From assembly GCF_037198315.1 (NCBI RefSeq), contig NZ_CP144913.1:806001-870000 (forward strand): 64,000 bases of DNA, written 5' to 3'. Source of the stretch: Janibacter sp. A1S7 (GTDB lineage: Bacteria; Actinomycetota; Actinomycetes; Actinomycetales; Dermatophilaceae). The notes beneath the pieces are model-generated. The model was not told the origin of the DNA and searched no databases. It worked only from the letters and a program-made list of their open reading frames with translations. The translations under genes and the position numbers were made by a program. Positions 7,277 to 15,378 of the stretch are shown here, in pieces. Every line of letters begins with the position of its first letter. Position 1 is the stretch's first letter.

Positions 7277-8437
7277 GTGTCTGCGTCCGAGCCCCCCGCC
7301 ACCTACGACCTCACTGCCCCGCAGTTCGTCGCCCACGAGGGCGGCAAGGTCGAGGTACGGGCAACGAAGCCGTTGGAGGGGCAGGAGGACCTGTCCCTGC
7401 TCTACACGCCCGGTGTCGCCGACGTCTGCCTGGCCATCGAGGCGGACCCGGCTCTCTCGCGGCGCTTCACGGCCCGCAACAACACCGTCGCGGTCATCTC
7501 CGATGGCACCGCGGTGCTCGGCCTGGGAGACATCGGCCCGCTCGGGGCGATGCCGGTCATGGAAGGCAAGGCCGTCCTCTTCAAGCACTTCGCCGGCGTC
7601 GACGCCATCCCGGTGTGCCTTGAGTCCGGGTCGGTCGACGAGCTCTTCGAGACGATCGTGCGGATCGCGCCCAGCTACGGCGGCATCAACCTCGAGGACA
7701 TCTCCGCGCCGCGCTGCTTCGACCTGGAGCGCCGGCTGCGCGAGCGTCTGGAGATCCCCGTCTTCCACGACGACCAGCACGGCACGGCGATCGTCGTGCT
7801 CGCCGGCCTGATCAACGCCTGCCGGGTCGTCGACCGCGCCATCGGGTCGCTGAGCGTCGTCGTCGGTGGTGCCGGCGCGGCCGGTGTCGCGGTGACCCAG
7901 CTGCTGCAGCTGGCCGGTGTGACGGACATCGTCGTGTGCGACTCGCGCGGCATCATCGGCAAGCACCGCCACGACCTGGTCGCGCACAAGGAGATGCTCG
8001 CCGCGACGACGAACGTCTCCGGCAAGACCGGCACGATGGCCGATGCGCTGAAGGACGCGGACGTCTACGTCGGTGTCTCGGGCGGCACCGTCCCCGAGGA
8101 GCAGGTCGCGACGATGGCCGAGGGCCCGATGATCTTCGCGCTGGCCAACCCCACGCCGGAGGTGCACCCGGACGTCGCGCACAAGTACGCCTCGGTCGTC
8201 GCGACGGGTCGTAGCGACTACCCGAACCAGATCAACAACGTGCTCGCCTTCCCGGGCATCTTCCGCGGGGCGCTGGATGCTGGGGGAGTGCAGATCAGCG
8301 AGGAGATGAAGCTCGCCGCCGCGCGCGCCATCGCCGACCTCGTCGAGGAGCCCACCGCCGACTGCATCGTCCCCCCGGTCTTCCAGGAGGGCGTCGCCGA
8401 GGCCGTCGCCGCAGCGGTCGCCGCGCACGCAGTCTGA
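7277..8437 (+). CDS. NAD(P)-dependent malic enzyme
   Basis: Decarboxylates malate to pyruvate, linking the citric acid cycle to gluconeogenic or NAD(P)H metabolism. It is a compact single-domain form of about 386 residues. Motifs include [29 protein letters not shown], the catalytic region FHDDQHGTA, and the Rossmann motif [11 protein letters not shown]. The GTG at 7277 has GAGG ten bases upstream. A TTG at 7268 would add three residues. Coenzyme preference cannot be decided from the sequence with certainty. A long hairpin terminator follows directly. Confidence 0.93.
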   Translation: MSASEPPATYDLTAPQFVAHEGGKVEVRATKPLEGQEDLSLLYTPGVADVCLAIEADPALSRRFTARNNTVAVISDGTAVLGLGDIGPLGAMPVMEGKAVLFKHFAGVDAIPVCLESGSVDELFETIVRIAPSYGGINLEDISAPRCFDLERRLRERLEIPVFHDDQHGTAIVVLAGLINACRVVDRAIGSLSVVVGGAGAAGVAVTQLLQLAGVTDIVVCDSRGIIGKHRHDLVAHKEMLAATTNVSGKTGTMADALKDADVYVGVSGGTVPEEQVATMAEGPMIFALANPTPEVHPDVAHKYASVVATGRSDYPNQINNVLAFPGIFRGALDAGGVQISEEMKLAAARAIADLVEEPTADCIVPPVFQEGVAEAVAAAVAAHAV

Positions 8438-8443
8438 CCCGCA

Positions 8444-8505
8444 CCCCGGCCCCAAGGAGGCCCCCCTTCGGTTCAGGGCGAAGGGGGGCCGTCTTGGGGC
8501 CGGGG
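8444..8505 (+). terminator. Long two-part hairpin terminator after malic enzyme
   Basis: An outer stem CCCCGGCCCCAAG/CTTGGGGCCGGGG encloses an inner stem GGCCCCCCTTCG/CGAAGGGGGGCC. It starts seven bases after the stop codon and carries the recurrent CGAAGGGGG word in both orientations. Confidence 0.75.
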
Positions 8506-8557
8506 CGTGCGGTCTGCGGGCTCGATCGCCGGGGCTGGTCGCGGGCCGATCAGGGGC

Positions 8558-8587
8558 TTGGCACTCTCAAGGTGAGAGTGCTAAATT
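8558..8587 (+). promoter_or_regulatory. CIRCE operator overlapping the hsp20 promoter
   Basis: TTGGCACTC-N9-GAGTGCTAA at 8558-8584 matches the HrcA operator CIRCE (TTAGCACTC-N9-GAGTGCTAA) with one mismatch. A housekeeping-type promoter, TTGGCA-N18-TAAATT (8558-8563 and 8582-8587), is almost completely covered by it, so bound HrcA would block initiation. The HrcA gene itself is not in this window. Confidence 0.85.
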
Positions 8588-8660
8588 TGTGACTGTCGTT
8601 ACAGGTAGCGCCACCCCCGCGGGGGCGGTGGGTGGCCTTCATCGTTGGAGGTTGTTTCTG

Positions 8661-9122
8661 ATGATGCGCACTGATGCACTCACCGAGTTGGATGCCTTGG
8701 CCCAGGGCCTGTTGGGCGCCCGCTCCACCCCACGCTCGCCGCAGTTCATGCCGGTCGACGTCTTCCGTGTGGGCGAGCAGTACGTCATCCATGCGGACCT
8801 GCCGGGGATGGATCCGGGCAGCATCGACGTGAACATGGGTCGAGGGGTGCTGACCCTGACCGCGCACCGCACGGCGCCGCCGGAGGAGAACGTCCAGTGG
8901 CTGACCAGCGAGCGGTTCTCGGGCAGCTACCGTCGCCAGATCACCTTCGGGGACGACATCGACCCCGATCGGATCACGGCGAACTATGACAACGGAGTGC
9001 TGACGGTGACCCTGCCGCTCGACCAGCGGGCACTTCCCCGTCAGATCTCCGTGGAGGGCAAGGGGGCCGAGCCCCAGGAGGTGTCTGCCTCCACCGACGA
9101 GCAGCAGCGGATCGACAGCTGA
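8661..9122 (+). CDS. Hsp20/alpha-crystallin family small heat-shock protein
   Basis: An ATP-independent chaperone that holds unfolding proteins. About 153 residues. The alpha-crystallin domain runs from MPVDVFRVGEQYVIHADLPGM to DNGVLTVTLPL, ending in the family's G-V-L motif, and a serine- and glutamate-rich tail follows. The ATG at 8661 (or the adjacent ATG at 8664) has GGAGG nine bases upstream. A CIRCE element overlaps the promoter, giving an obvious heat-shock control. The gene is monocistronic, with a perfect terminator downstream. Confidence 0.93.
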   Translation: MMRTDALTELDALAQGLLGARSTPRSPQFMPVDVFRVGEQYVIHADLPGMDPGSIDVNMGRGVLTLTAHRTAPPEENVQWLTSERFSGSYRRQITFGDDIDPDRITANYDNGVLTVTLPLDQRALPRQISVEGKGAEPQEVSASTDEQQRIDS

Positions 9123-9137
9123 GGCCGAGCCCCGAGA

Positions 9138-9173
9138 CGACAGCGGCCCCGCCGGATGGCGGGGCCGCTGTCG
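9138..9173 (+). terminator. Perfect hairpin terminator after hsp20
   Basis: A 16-bp perfect stem, CGACAGCGGCCCCGCC with its complement, and a GGAT loop, 15 bases after the stop. Confidence 0.75.
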
Positions 9174-9286
9174 TGCGGGGACGCGGGCGAAGGGAGTGGA
9201 ACGCCCACCGTGCGGTCGGGAACCGGCCGCCGTGGAGTCGCGGATGGGGCCAGCCACAGAGCCGCGCGTCCCTCAGGGGGTGCGGG

Positions 9287-10108
9287 TCACCAGATGCCGT
9301 TCTCCGAGGTGGCGCTACCACCGGAGGCGCCGTTGCCGATGGTCTTGGAGCTCACTGCCTCGCCGACGGGCCAGTCGATGCCCATCCCGGACGTCTTGCT
9401 GCCGGAGGCGTACAGCGTGTAGCTGGCCGTGGGGTTGGCCTGGACCTTGGCGTGGTAGTGCTCTTGGCACTCCAGGACCTGGGTGGTGTCGACGATGTCG
9501 TGCAGGGCGGGGAAGTCGTCGCCCGTGAGGTCGTCGTTGACGCCGAAGGAGGTCATGACGGCCTCCGCGTGGACCTGCTTGCCCGGTGTCGTGACACCAC
9601 CGGGGCCCAGGGCGACGTACATGTCGCACTCGGTGCCCGCACCGGTGGTGATGGGCAGGTTCTTGGTGATGGTCCACGTGAACGTCAGCGTGCCGTTGAT
9701 CCACTCACCCTTGTCGACTGTGCCCCAGCCGCGGGTGCCGTACGTCGTCACCGACCGGGTCTGTGCGGGGTCGGCCGCGTGGAGGGTCAACTCGATGATG
9801 ATCGGGTTCTCCGGGCTCGCCGATACGGGGGCGGTGCCGAGGTTCTTGAGATTCATGTAGACCCGCTGGGCCGCGCCGTCCAGGGCGGCGGCCAGTTGGT
9901 AGAAGTTCAGCTGCAGCTGGGCGTGCTTGGTGCTGGCGAGCGTGATGGCGTTGTTGATCTCCTGCTGGCTCTCCGACGAACATCCCACGTCCGAGGCCGC
10001 CAGTCGGGGTGCGGCTGCGGCGATGGTCACCCCCGGGGCCATCCATGCCACCCCCTTGGCGACGGAGCGCCGGCTGGGACTCGGTGCGGGGTTCGTGGCG
10101 TGGGGCAC
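9287..10108 (-). CDS. Tat-exported protein of unknown function
   Basis: A 273-residue protein. The N-terminus has a twin-arginine signal: S-R-R-S-V-A-K, then a hydrophobic stretch with MAPGVTIAAAAP. The mature part has three cysteines, many beta-forming segments (ENPIIIELTLHAAD, NGTLTFTWTITKNLP) and no catalytic motif I recognise, so an immunoglobulin-like surface domain is plausible. The GTG at 10108 has AGGAGA upstream. It is divergent from the PqqD-like gene across a 139-base spacer. No specific function is claimed. Confidence 0.75.
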   Translation of the reverse strand: MPHATNPAPSPSRRSVAKGVAWMAPGVTIAAAAPRLAASDVGCSSESQQEINNAITLASTKHAQLQLNFYQLAAALDGAAQRVYMNLKNLGTAPVSASPENPIIIELTLHAADPAQTRSVTTYGTRGWGTVDKGEWINGTLTFTWTITKNLPITTGAGTECDMYVALGPGGVTTPGKQVHAEAVMTSFGVNDDLTGDDFPALHDIVDTTQVLECQEHYHAKVQANPTASYTLYASGSKTSGMGIDWPVGEAVSSKTIGNGASGGSATSENGIW

Positions 10109-10235
10109 GGTGTCTCCTGGGTCTACTGGTGTAGTTGCGGCATGGCCGTGCGGAGCGTAACAAGGCCCCTTACTCTTTCCTTACTGTTGTGGTGGGTGTC
10201 ACGCAGGCGGGCGTCGCCGCGCTCGACGTGGTCCC

Positions 10236-10241
10236 TATGCT
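10236..10241 (+). promoter_or_regulatory. -10 element of a probable leaderless promoter
   Basis: TATGCT followed by six bases and the ATG at 10248, with no ribosome site. This matches the spacing seen at other apparently leaderless genes in the window. Confidence 0.45.
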
Positions 10242-10247
10242 GCGGTC

Positions 10248-10538
10248 ATGACGATGACCGACGGTGACCAGCGGTGGCGCACGCCGGATGGCATCGCCTG
10301 GGTCGCGGGGGAGGGCCGGGTCGCCCTCATCGACACCCGTGCCGTGGCGCCCGTGCCGCTGCTCGTCCATGAGCCGGTGGCCAGCCTGTGGCCGACCCTC
10401 GCGGAGGGTCCCGTCTCGGTGGAGCAGCTGCGGGTGGTGGCCGACGGCGTCGTCCAGGACGACTCCGAGGGCTTCGTGCACGCTGCGCTGGAGATGCTGC
10501 GGGACGCCTCCCTCGTGGTGCGGGCGGAAGCCGAGTGA
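10248..10538 (+). CDS. PqqD-like small protein
   Basis: A 96-residue protein with the pattern of a PqqD-type winged helix: a short beta-rich start (GIAWVAGEGRVALIDTR), then LLVHEPVASLWPTLAEGPVSVEQL and a final helix-strand FVHAALEMLRDASLVV. In other systems such domains recognise leader peptides of modified peptides. They also occur beside nucleotidyltransferase-family genes in polysaccharide clusters. Its stop overlaps the next gene's GTG by four bases (GTGA). No precursor peptide or radical SAM gene is adjacent, so the substrate is unknown. Confidence 0.6.
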   Translation: MTMTDGDQRWRTPDGIAWVAGEGRVALIDTRAVAPVPLLVHEPVASLWPTLAEGPVSVEQLRVVADGVVQDDSEGFVHAALEMLRDASLVVRAEAE

Positions 10539-11380
10539 CCGACTCGCTGACCCTCGCCGAGGCCGTGCCGCTGGGCACGGTGTACCTGCAGCGGCTCCTC
10601 GAAGACGCCGGCGTACGTTCACTGGTGATCAAGGGACCCGCCTTCGTGGTGCTCGGGGTCCGGCGGCCGCGCCAAAGTAACGATGTTGACCTGCTGATCC
10701 ACCCGGATGACCGAGCAAGGACTGCGTGTGTCTTGGAGTCTGCCAATTGGATGAGTATCTCTTACAGGCTTCCAGCAGCCTTGGACGCGTTCGCGTACTC
10801 GAAGACCTATCGGCATCCTCTCTTTCCGGCGAGCGTCGACGTCCACCACGCCTTCTTGGGCCTTCTTAGATGGCCTGCAGCCTTTGAGGAGATGTGGGAC
10901 CGACGAAGCGCTGTGGAGATTGCTCATGCCGCGGTAGTGACCCCGTCTAAGGAAGATGCCCTTGTTGTCGAGGCGCTGAATGCCATGAAGTCCAAGAGGC
11001 CGCGGGACTGGCCACTTGCAGTGGAAAAGGTCGTGGCAGGCTCAAGCGACGTTGACGTGGCGCGGCTCGAGGAAGCGACGATTTCGCTGGGTGCTAGCGA
11101 GTCTGTCGCCACTCTCATCACGGCCGTAGGAGGTACCCCTGTGCCTGAACCCACGACACCGGGATACAGACGTTGGGTCAGTGAGGCGGGAGGTGACCGG
11201 AGGCGGTTGTTGTTGCGTCACATGATCCTTCGAGCGCCGTGGGCTCTGCCGAGCTTTGTGTGGCAGCAAATCACGCTGAGTCGAGCGCAGGCACAGTTCT
11301 GGGCGGATGCCCATCGGGTCGAATTTCGAAGCAGGGGTCAGATCCTTCTGCTTCGTGCGAAGAAGCTCATCGGATTGTGA
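10535..11380 (+). CDS. Nucleotidyltransferase-fold family protein (NTP_transf_5-like)
   Basis: About 281 residues from a GTG that overlaps the PqqD-like stop. The N-terminal part has VRSLVIKGPAFVVLGVRRPRQSNDVDLLI, the G-P and D-x-D pattern of this nucleotidyltransferase-like family. A middle histidine region, SVDVHHAFLG, follows. The C-terminus is basic. Base composition falls from about 70% to roughly 55% G+C from about 10670 onward, unlike the gene's first 45 codons, so the gene may be a recombinant. The natural substrate is unknown. Similar pairs occur in lasso-peptide and exopolysaccharide loci. Confidence 0.65.
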   Translation: MTDSLTLAEAVPLGTVYLQRLLEDAGVRSLVIKGPAFVVLGVRRPRQSNDVDLLIHPDDRARTACVLESANWMSISYRLPAALDAFAYSKTYRHPLFPASVDVHHAFLGLLRWPAAFEEMWDRRSAVEIAHAAVVTPSKEDALVVEALNAMKSKRPRDWPLAVEKVVAGSSDVDVARLEEATISLGASESVATLITAVGGTPVPEPTTPGYRRWVSEAGGDRRRLLLRHMILRAPWALPSFVWQQITLSRAQAQFWADAHRVEFRSRGQILLLRAKKLIGL

Positions 11381-11389
11381 GTGCCCCGT

Positions 11390-12139
11390 TCAGTTGGCCT
11401 TGACGGTGCTGATGGCTCCCAGAATGGTCTCGGCGACCTCGGGTCGGCAGATGACGAGGTCCGGCAGGTAGGGGCTCTCGTTGTTGTAGACCAGCCCCGA
11501 GCCGTCGATGCGACTCGTGTGCAGGCCGTGCGCCCGGGCGACGGCCACCGGCGCGGCGGAGTCCCACTCGTACTGGCCACCGGCGTGGACGTAGGCGTCG
11601 GCGGTCCCGTCGAGGACGGACATCGCCTTCACCCCGGCCGAGCCCATCTCCACGAGGTCGGCGCCGAGGTGGTCGGCCAGGCGGGTGACGAACTCCGGCG
11701 GCCGGCTGCGGCTGACGGCCAGGCGAAGGGGGGCCCCTGCCGCGCCCGCTGCCGGCGCGTCGTCGGCGCTGGAGTAGGTGACGCCCTTCGCGGGGCGGGC
11801 CACGGCCCCGGCGACGAGGTTGCCGGCCCGCCACAGTGCGACGTGCACGGCCCAGTCGTCGCGCTCGACCTCGCTGAACTCACGGGTGCCGTCGAGCGGG
11901 TCGACGATCCACACCCGCTGCGCGGACAGGCGGACGTGGTCGTCGGCGCCCTCCTCCGAGAGCACCGCGTCCTCGGGACGGACCTTCGCCAGCTCGGCCA
12001 TGAGGAAGTCGTGGGAGACCCGGTCGCCGAGGTCCTTCAGCTCCTTGGGGTCGATGCCGGCGTGCTCCTCACGGGTGCGCAGGAGCACTTCACCGGCCGC
12101 TGTCGCCAGCTCGGCGGCGAGCGCGTGATCGTCAGTCAT
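11390..12139 (-). CDS. cysQ: 3'(2'),5'-bisphosphate nucleotidase
   Basis: Hydrolyses 3'-phosphoadenosine 5'-phosphate, the by-product of PAPS use, to AMP. The 249-residue inositol-monophosphatase-fold protein has the metal-binding motifs LSEEGADD and WIVDPLDGTREF, and near the C-terminus the WDSAAP motif. Its start overlaps the TauE stop by eight bases, placing it last in a cysC-tauE-cysQ operon. That context supports PAP recycling over a generic inositol-phosphate role. Confidence 0.9.
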   Translation of the reverse strand: MTDDHALAAELATAAGEVLLRTREEHAGIDPKELKDLGDRVSHDFLMAELAKVRPEDAVLSEEGADDHVRLSAQRVWIVDPLDGTREFSEVERDDWAVHVALWRAGNLVAGAVARPAKGVTYSSADDAPAAGAAGAPLRLAVSRSRPPEFVTRLADHLGADLVEMGSAGVKAMSVLDGTADAYVHAGGQYEWDSAAPVAVARAHGLHTSRIDGSGLVYNNESPYLPDLVICRPEVAETILGAISTVKAN

Positions 12140-13097
12140 CGTGGCTTCCTTGTCGTTGCTTGTAGCGCTCGGCGGCGGCCTGCAGGCCTTCCTCGCGGGT
12201 GTTTGGGAAGGGCGGTAGCCCGTGGCCCTTGCGAACCAGTCCCCACACGATGGGCCCGAGGACCAGCAGCGCAGCTCCGGCGATCCCGACCCACACCGGG
12301 GGCAGACCGAGCATGCCCAGACCGGTCAGCGACAGCACGATGGCGATGCCGCGGCGGACGACGTTCTGCTGGACCCAGGAGGCCAGGCGGGCACCGAGGT
12401 AGGTGCCGGGGGCGCCGCCGATGATCAACGGCAGCAGGATGGACCAGTCGATGCCTTCGTAGATCACGTGGCCGACCGCGGCGGCGAGCACGAGGGGGAT
12501 GGCCTGGACCAAGTCGGTGCCGACCAGCTTGTTCGGCGCCAGGCGTGGATACAGCATGAGCAGGGCGACCATGATCAGGGAGCCGGACCCGACGCTGGTC
12601 AGGCCGACGAGCAGACCCCCGAGTGCGCCGACGACAATGGTGGGGACCACCCGCAGTGAGGGGGCCTCGTCGCTGTCGGGGCTTCCGCCCTCGCTGGCCA
12701 CCTGGATGTTGTGGCGCATGTTCAGCAGGGTCCGCAGCACGTACGTGCCTGCCGCCAGCAGCAGCGCGACACCGATGGCGGCCTTGACGAAGGCCTGCTG
12801 CTCCTCGGGTGAGCCCACTTGGTTGATCAGCCACCCGCCGGCGGCGGCAGTCGGGACGGATCCCACGATCAGCAGCGCGGCCAACTTGAGGTCGGGTGTG
12901 CCGTGCTTGAGGTGGGCGGCGGCGCCGACCGACTTGTTGACGGCGGCGGCCACGAGGTCGTTCGCCACGGCGGTTGTCGGGGGGATGCCCAGGAAGATCA
13001 GGGCGGGGGTCATCAACGCTCCGCCGCCCATGCCGGTCAGGCCGATGACGATCCCGACGCCGAAGGCCACCAGGAGCAGTGAGGTGACGTCGAACAT
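12132..13097 (-). CDS. TauE/SafE-family sulfite or organosulfonate exporter
   Basis: A polytopic membrane protein of 321 residues with about eight hydrophobic segments. It contains the family glycines in GLTGMGGGALMTPALIFLGIPPTTAVANDL and the repeated half-domain near GLTSVGSGSLIMVALLMLYP. Family members move sulfite, sulfonates or other sulfur anions. Location between cysC and cysQ favours a sulfur anion, either import of sulfate or export of excess sulfite. The ATG at 13097 shares one base with the cysC stop. Direction of transport cannot be told from sequence. Confidence 0.82.
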   Translation of the reverse strand: MFDVTSLLLVAFGVGIVIGLTGMGGGALMTPALIFLGIPPTTAVANDLVAAAVNKSVGAAAHLKHGTPDLKLAALLIVGSVPTAAAGGWLINQVGSPEEQQAFVKAAIGVALLLAAGTYVLRTLLNMRHNIQVASEGGSPDSDEAPSLRVVPTIVVGALGGLLVGLTSVGSGSLIMVALLMLYPRLAPNKLVGTDLVQAIPLVLAAAVGHVIYEGIDWSILLPLIIGGAPGTYLGARLASWVQQNVVRRGIAIVLSLTGLGMLGLPPVWVGIAGAALLVLGPIVWGLVRKGHGLPPFPNTREEGLQAAAERYKQRQGSHDD

Positions 13098-14323
13098 CAG
13101 ATGCTCCACTCCGGTTGGGTGGCATCGACCAGGTGGCCGCGCTCGTGCAGCAGCGCCAGGACACGGTCCCGGGCCTGATCGACGCTGATCGACGAGGTGT
13201 CCAGATCGAGGTCAGCGTCCGTGGGTGCCTCGTAGGGGGCGGTGACGCCGGTGAAGTCCGTGATCTCGCCGGCTTGGGCCTTGGCGTACAGGCCCTTGCG
13301 GTCCCGTCGGGCGCACTCCTCAACGGGGGTGCTGACATGGACGAGGACGAAGTCGCCGCCGCGGTCGAGCGCCATGGCGCGCACGGCCTTGCGGGTGGAG
13401 TCGTACGGGGCGATGGGCGAGCAGATGGCCGCGCCGCCGTGGTAGGCGATCTCGGCGGCGACCCAGCCGATCCGTCGTATGTTGGTCTCGCGGTCCTCGG
13501 GGGAGAAGGTCAGGCCGGCCGAGAGGTGCCGGCGCACGACGTCGCCGTCGAGGATGGAGACGGGACGGCCGTCCTCTTCGAGGATTGCTTCGCGGACGGC
13601 CCGGGCGACGGTGGACTTGCCGGAGCCGGACAAGCCGGTGAAGAAGAGGACCAGTCCTCCCGAGTCGCCGGCGCCGTGCATCGTCTGGGTGTCGGGCAGG
13701 CGGGTGGTGTGAGTGCCGAGCCAGGCGACGGCGCCGGGCGCGTACGCGGAGACCACCTCGTCCTGCAGCGCCGGGTTCGCGGCGGCAATCCGTGGATCGA
13801 GGGGTACGGCCACGACCCGAGCCTCGCGCAGACCCTTGGCCACCTCGAGGCTGCGGCGCAGCAGGGTCACCCCTCGGGTGTAGGGCGACATCGTCGGACC
13901 GGACAGCACGAGCAGCAGGACGGGCCGGCCGTCGGCGAGGGCGCGGATCTCGGCGGTGTCGGTGCGGTTGAGTCGTCGGTCGACGACCACTGTCAGAGCG
14001 CCTGCGTCCACCGCCGAGCGCACCTGCGAGGGGGAGAGGTAGAGGGGCTCGTAGGGCCGGGGGGAGCCGTTACCCAACCACTCCGGTGTGCCTGTCGCTC
14101 CGGCGTTGCCGATCTGCACCGCGGGGAACCGGGCGAGGGGGACACCTTCGGGGTCCACGATCTCCAGTCCGGCAGATCGCGAGGCGTCGCGCACCTCGTT
14201 GTCGAGAGGGAGCATCGGGTCGGTCGGGGCACAGGCCCCCACCCGCAGCCGCTCGAGTGCGTCGAGCTGGTCGAAGGGGGGACAGTACTGGCGGGCGCGT
14301 ACGGGTCCAGTCACGCCACGCAT
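13097..14323 (-). CDS. cysC: Adenylylsulfate kinase with N-terminal sulfurylase-like extension
   Basis: Phosphorylates adenylylsulfate to PAPS. The C-terminal half (about residues 225-408) is a complete APS kinase: P-loop GLSGSGKST, DGDVVRRHLSAGLTFSPEDRETNIRRIGWVA, and the CARRDRKGLYAKA lid. The first 200 or so residues resemble the PUA-like and catalytic folds of ATP sulfurylase but lack the QTRNPxHRAH active-site motif, so sulfurylase activity is probably lost. That step is supplied by divergent cysDN. At 408 residues it is about twice the length of a plain CysC. Confidence 0.88.
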   Translation of the reverse strand: MRGVTGPVRARQYCPPFDQLDALERLRVGACAPTDPMLPLDNEVRDASRSAGLEIVDPEGVPLARFPAVQIGNAGATGTPEWLGNGSPRPYEPLYLSPSQVRSAVDAGALTVVVDRRLNRTDTAEIRALADGRPVLLLVLSGPTMSPYTRGVTLLRRSLEVAKGLREARVVAVPLDPRIAAANPALQDEVVSAYAPGAVAWLGTHTTRLPDTQTMHGAGDSGGLVLFFTGLSGSGKSTVARAVREAILEEDGRPVSILDGDVVRRHLSAGLTFSPEDRETNIRRIGWVAAEIAYHGGAAICSPIAPYDSTRKAVRAMALDRGGDFVLVHVSTPVEECARRDRKGLYAKAQAGEITDFTGVTAPYEAPTDADLDLDTSSISVDQARDRVLALLHERGHLVDATQPEWSI

Positions 14324-14466
14324 TCTGGCAGGTCCATCGGGGCCGGCCCCCCAGCAACGCGCTGTGACGCCGCGCTCAACCGACCCAACCAGTCCCAGCG
14401 CGCCGACGGCGGGTCTTCGGCGGTATGGTTGGCCCGCGATCCATGTCCCCTGCCGTGAGAGAGACG

Positions 14467-15378
14467 ATGTCCACCCATGCCGACTACCGGCTGAGTCACC
14501 TGGACCAGCTCGAGGCCGAGTCCATCCACATCTTCCGCGAGGTCGCGGCCGAGTTCGAGAAGCCGGTGCTGATGTTCTCCGGTGGCAAGGACTCCATCGT
14601 CATGCTGCGCTTGGCGGAGAAGGCGTTCTACCCGGCACGGGTGCCCTTCCCGGTCCTCCAGGTCGCCACCGGGTACGACTTCCCCGAGGTGCTCGCCACG
14701 CGTGACCGCTGGGTCGAGAAGTTGGGTGTCCGTCTGCACGAGGCATCCGTCGAGCAGGCAATCGCCGACGGGATCGTCGTCGACGACGGCAAGACCCCCC
14801 GCAACCGCCTCCAGATCGGCACGCTGCTGCACGCGATCGAGTCCGAGGGCTACACGGCTGCCTTCGGAGGTGGGCGTCGGGACGAGGAGAAGGCGCGCGC
14901 CAAGGAGCGGGTCTTCTCCCACCGCGACGACTTCGGTCAGTGGGACCCGAAGAACCAGCGCCCGGAGCTGTGGTCGCTGTACAACGGTCGGCTGCACGAG
15001 GGCGAGCACATGCGCGTCTTCCCGCTGAGCAACTGGACCGAGCTGGACATCTGGCACTACATCGCCCGCGAGGACATCGACATCCCCTCGATCTACTACG
15101 CGCACCAGCGTCGCGTCTTCGAGCGGGGCGGGATGCTCTTCACCGAGAGCGAGTACAACCCCTGCCGCGAAGGGGAAACAGTCACCGAGCGCACCGTGCG
15201 CTTCCGCACAGTTGGTGACCTGACCCTGACCGGGTGCCTGGAGTCGCAGGCCGACACCGTGGAGAAGGTCATCGAGGAGGTCGCTGCCTCGCGGGTGACC
15301 GAGCGTGGCGCCACCCGTGGTGATGACAAGTTCTCCGAGGCGGCGATGGAAGACCGCAAGAAGCTGGGGTATTTCTGA
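14467..15378 (+). CDS. cysD: Sulfate adenylyltransferase subunit 2
   Basis: The catalytic subunit that, with the GTPase CysN, makes adenylylsulfate from sulfate and ATP. It has 303 residues from the ATG at 14467, the start giving the usual length. It carries the PP-loop MFSGGKDSIVMLRLAEKA, the AAFGGGRRDEEKARAKERVFS region and LSNWTELDIWHYI. Its stop shares one base with the cysN start, so the two are made together. It is divergent from cysC with a 143-base spacer that must hold both promoters. Confidence 0.96.
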   Translation: MSTHADYRLSHLDQLEAESIHIFREVAAEFEKPVLMFSGGKDSIVMLRLAEKAFYPARVPFPVLQVATGYDFPEVLATRDRWVEKLGVRLHEASVEQAIADGIVVDDGKTPRNRLQIGTLLHAIESEGYTAAFGGGRRDEEKARAKERVFSHRDDFGQWDPKNQRPELWSLYNGRLHEGEHMRVFPLSNWTELDIWHYIAREDIDIPSIYYAHQRRVFERGGMLFTESEYNPCREGETVTERTVRFRTVGDLTLTGCLESQADTVEKVIEEVAASRVTERGATRGDDKFSEAAMEDRKKLGYF

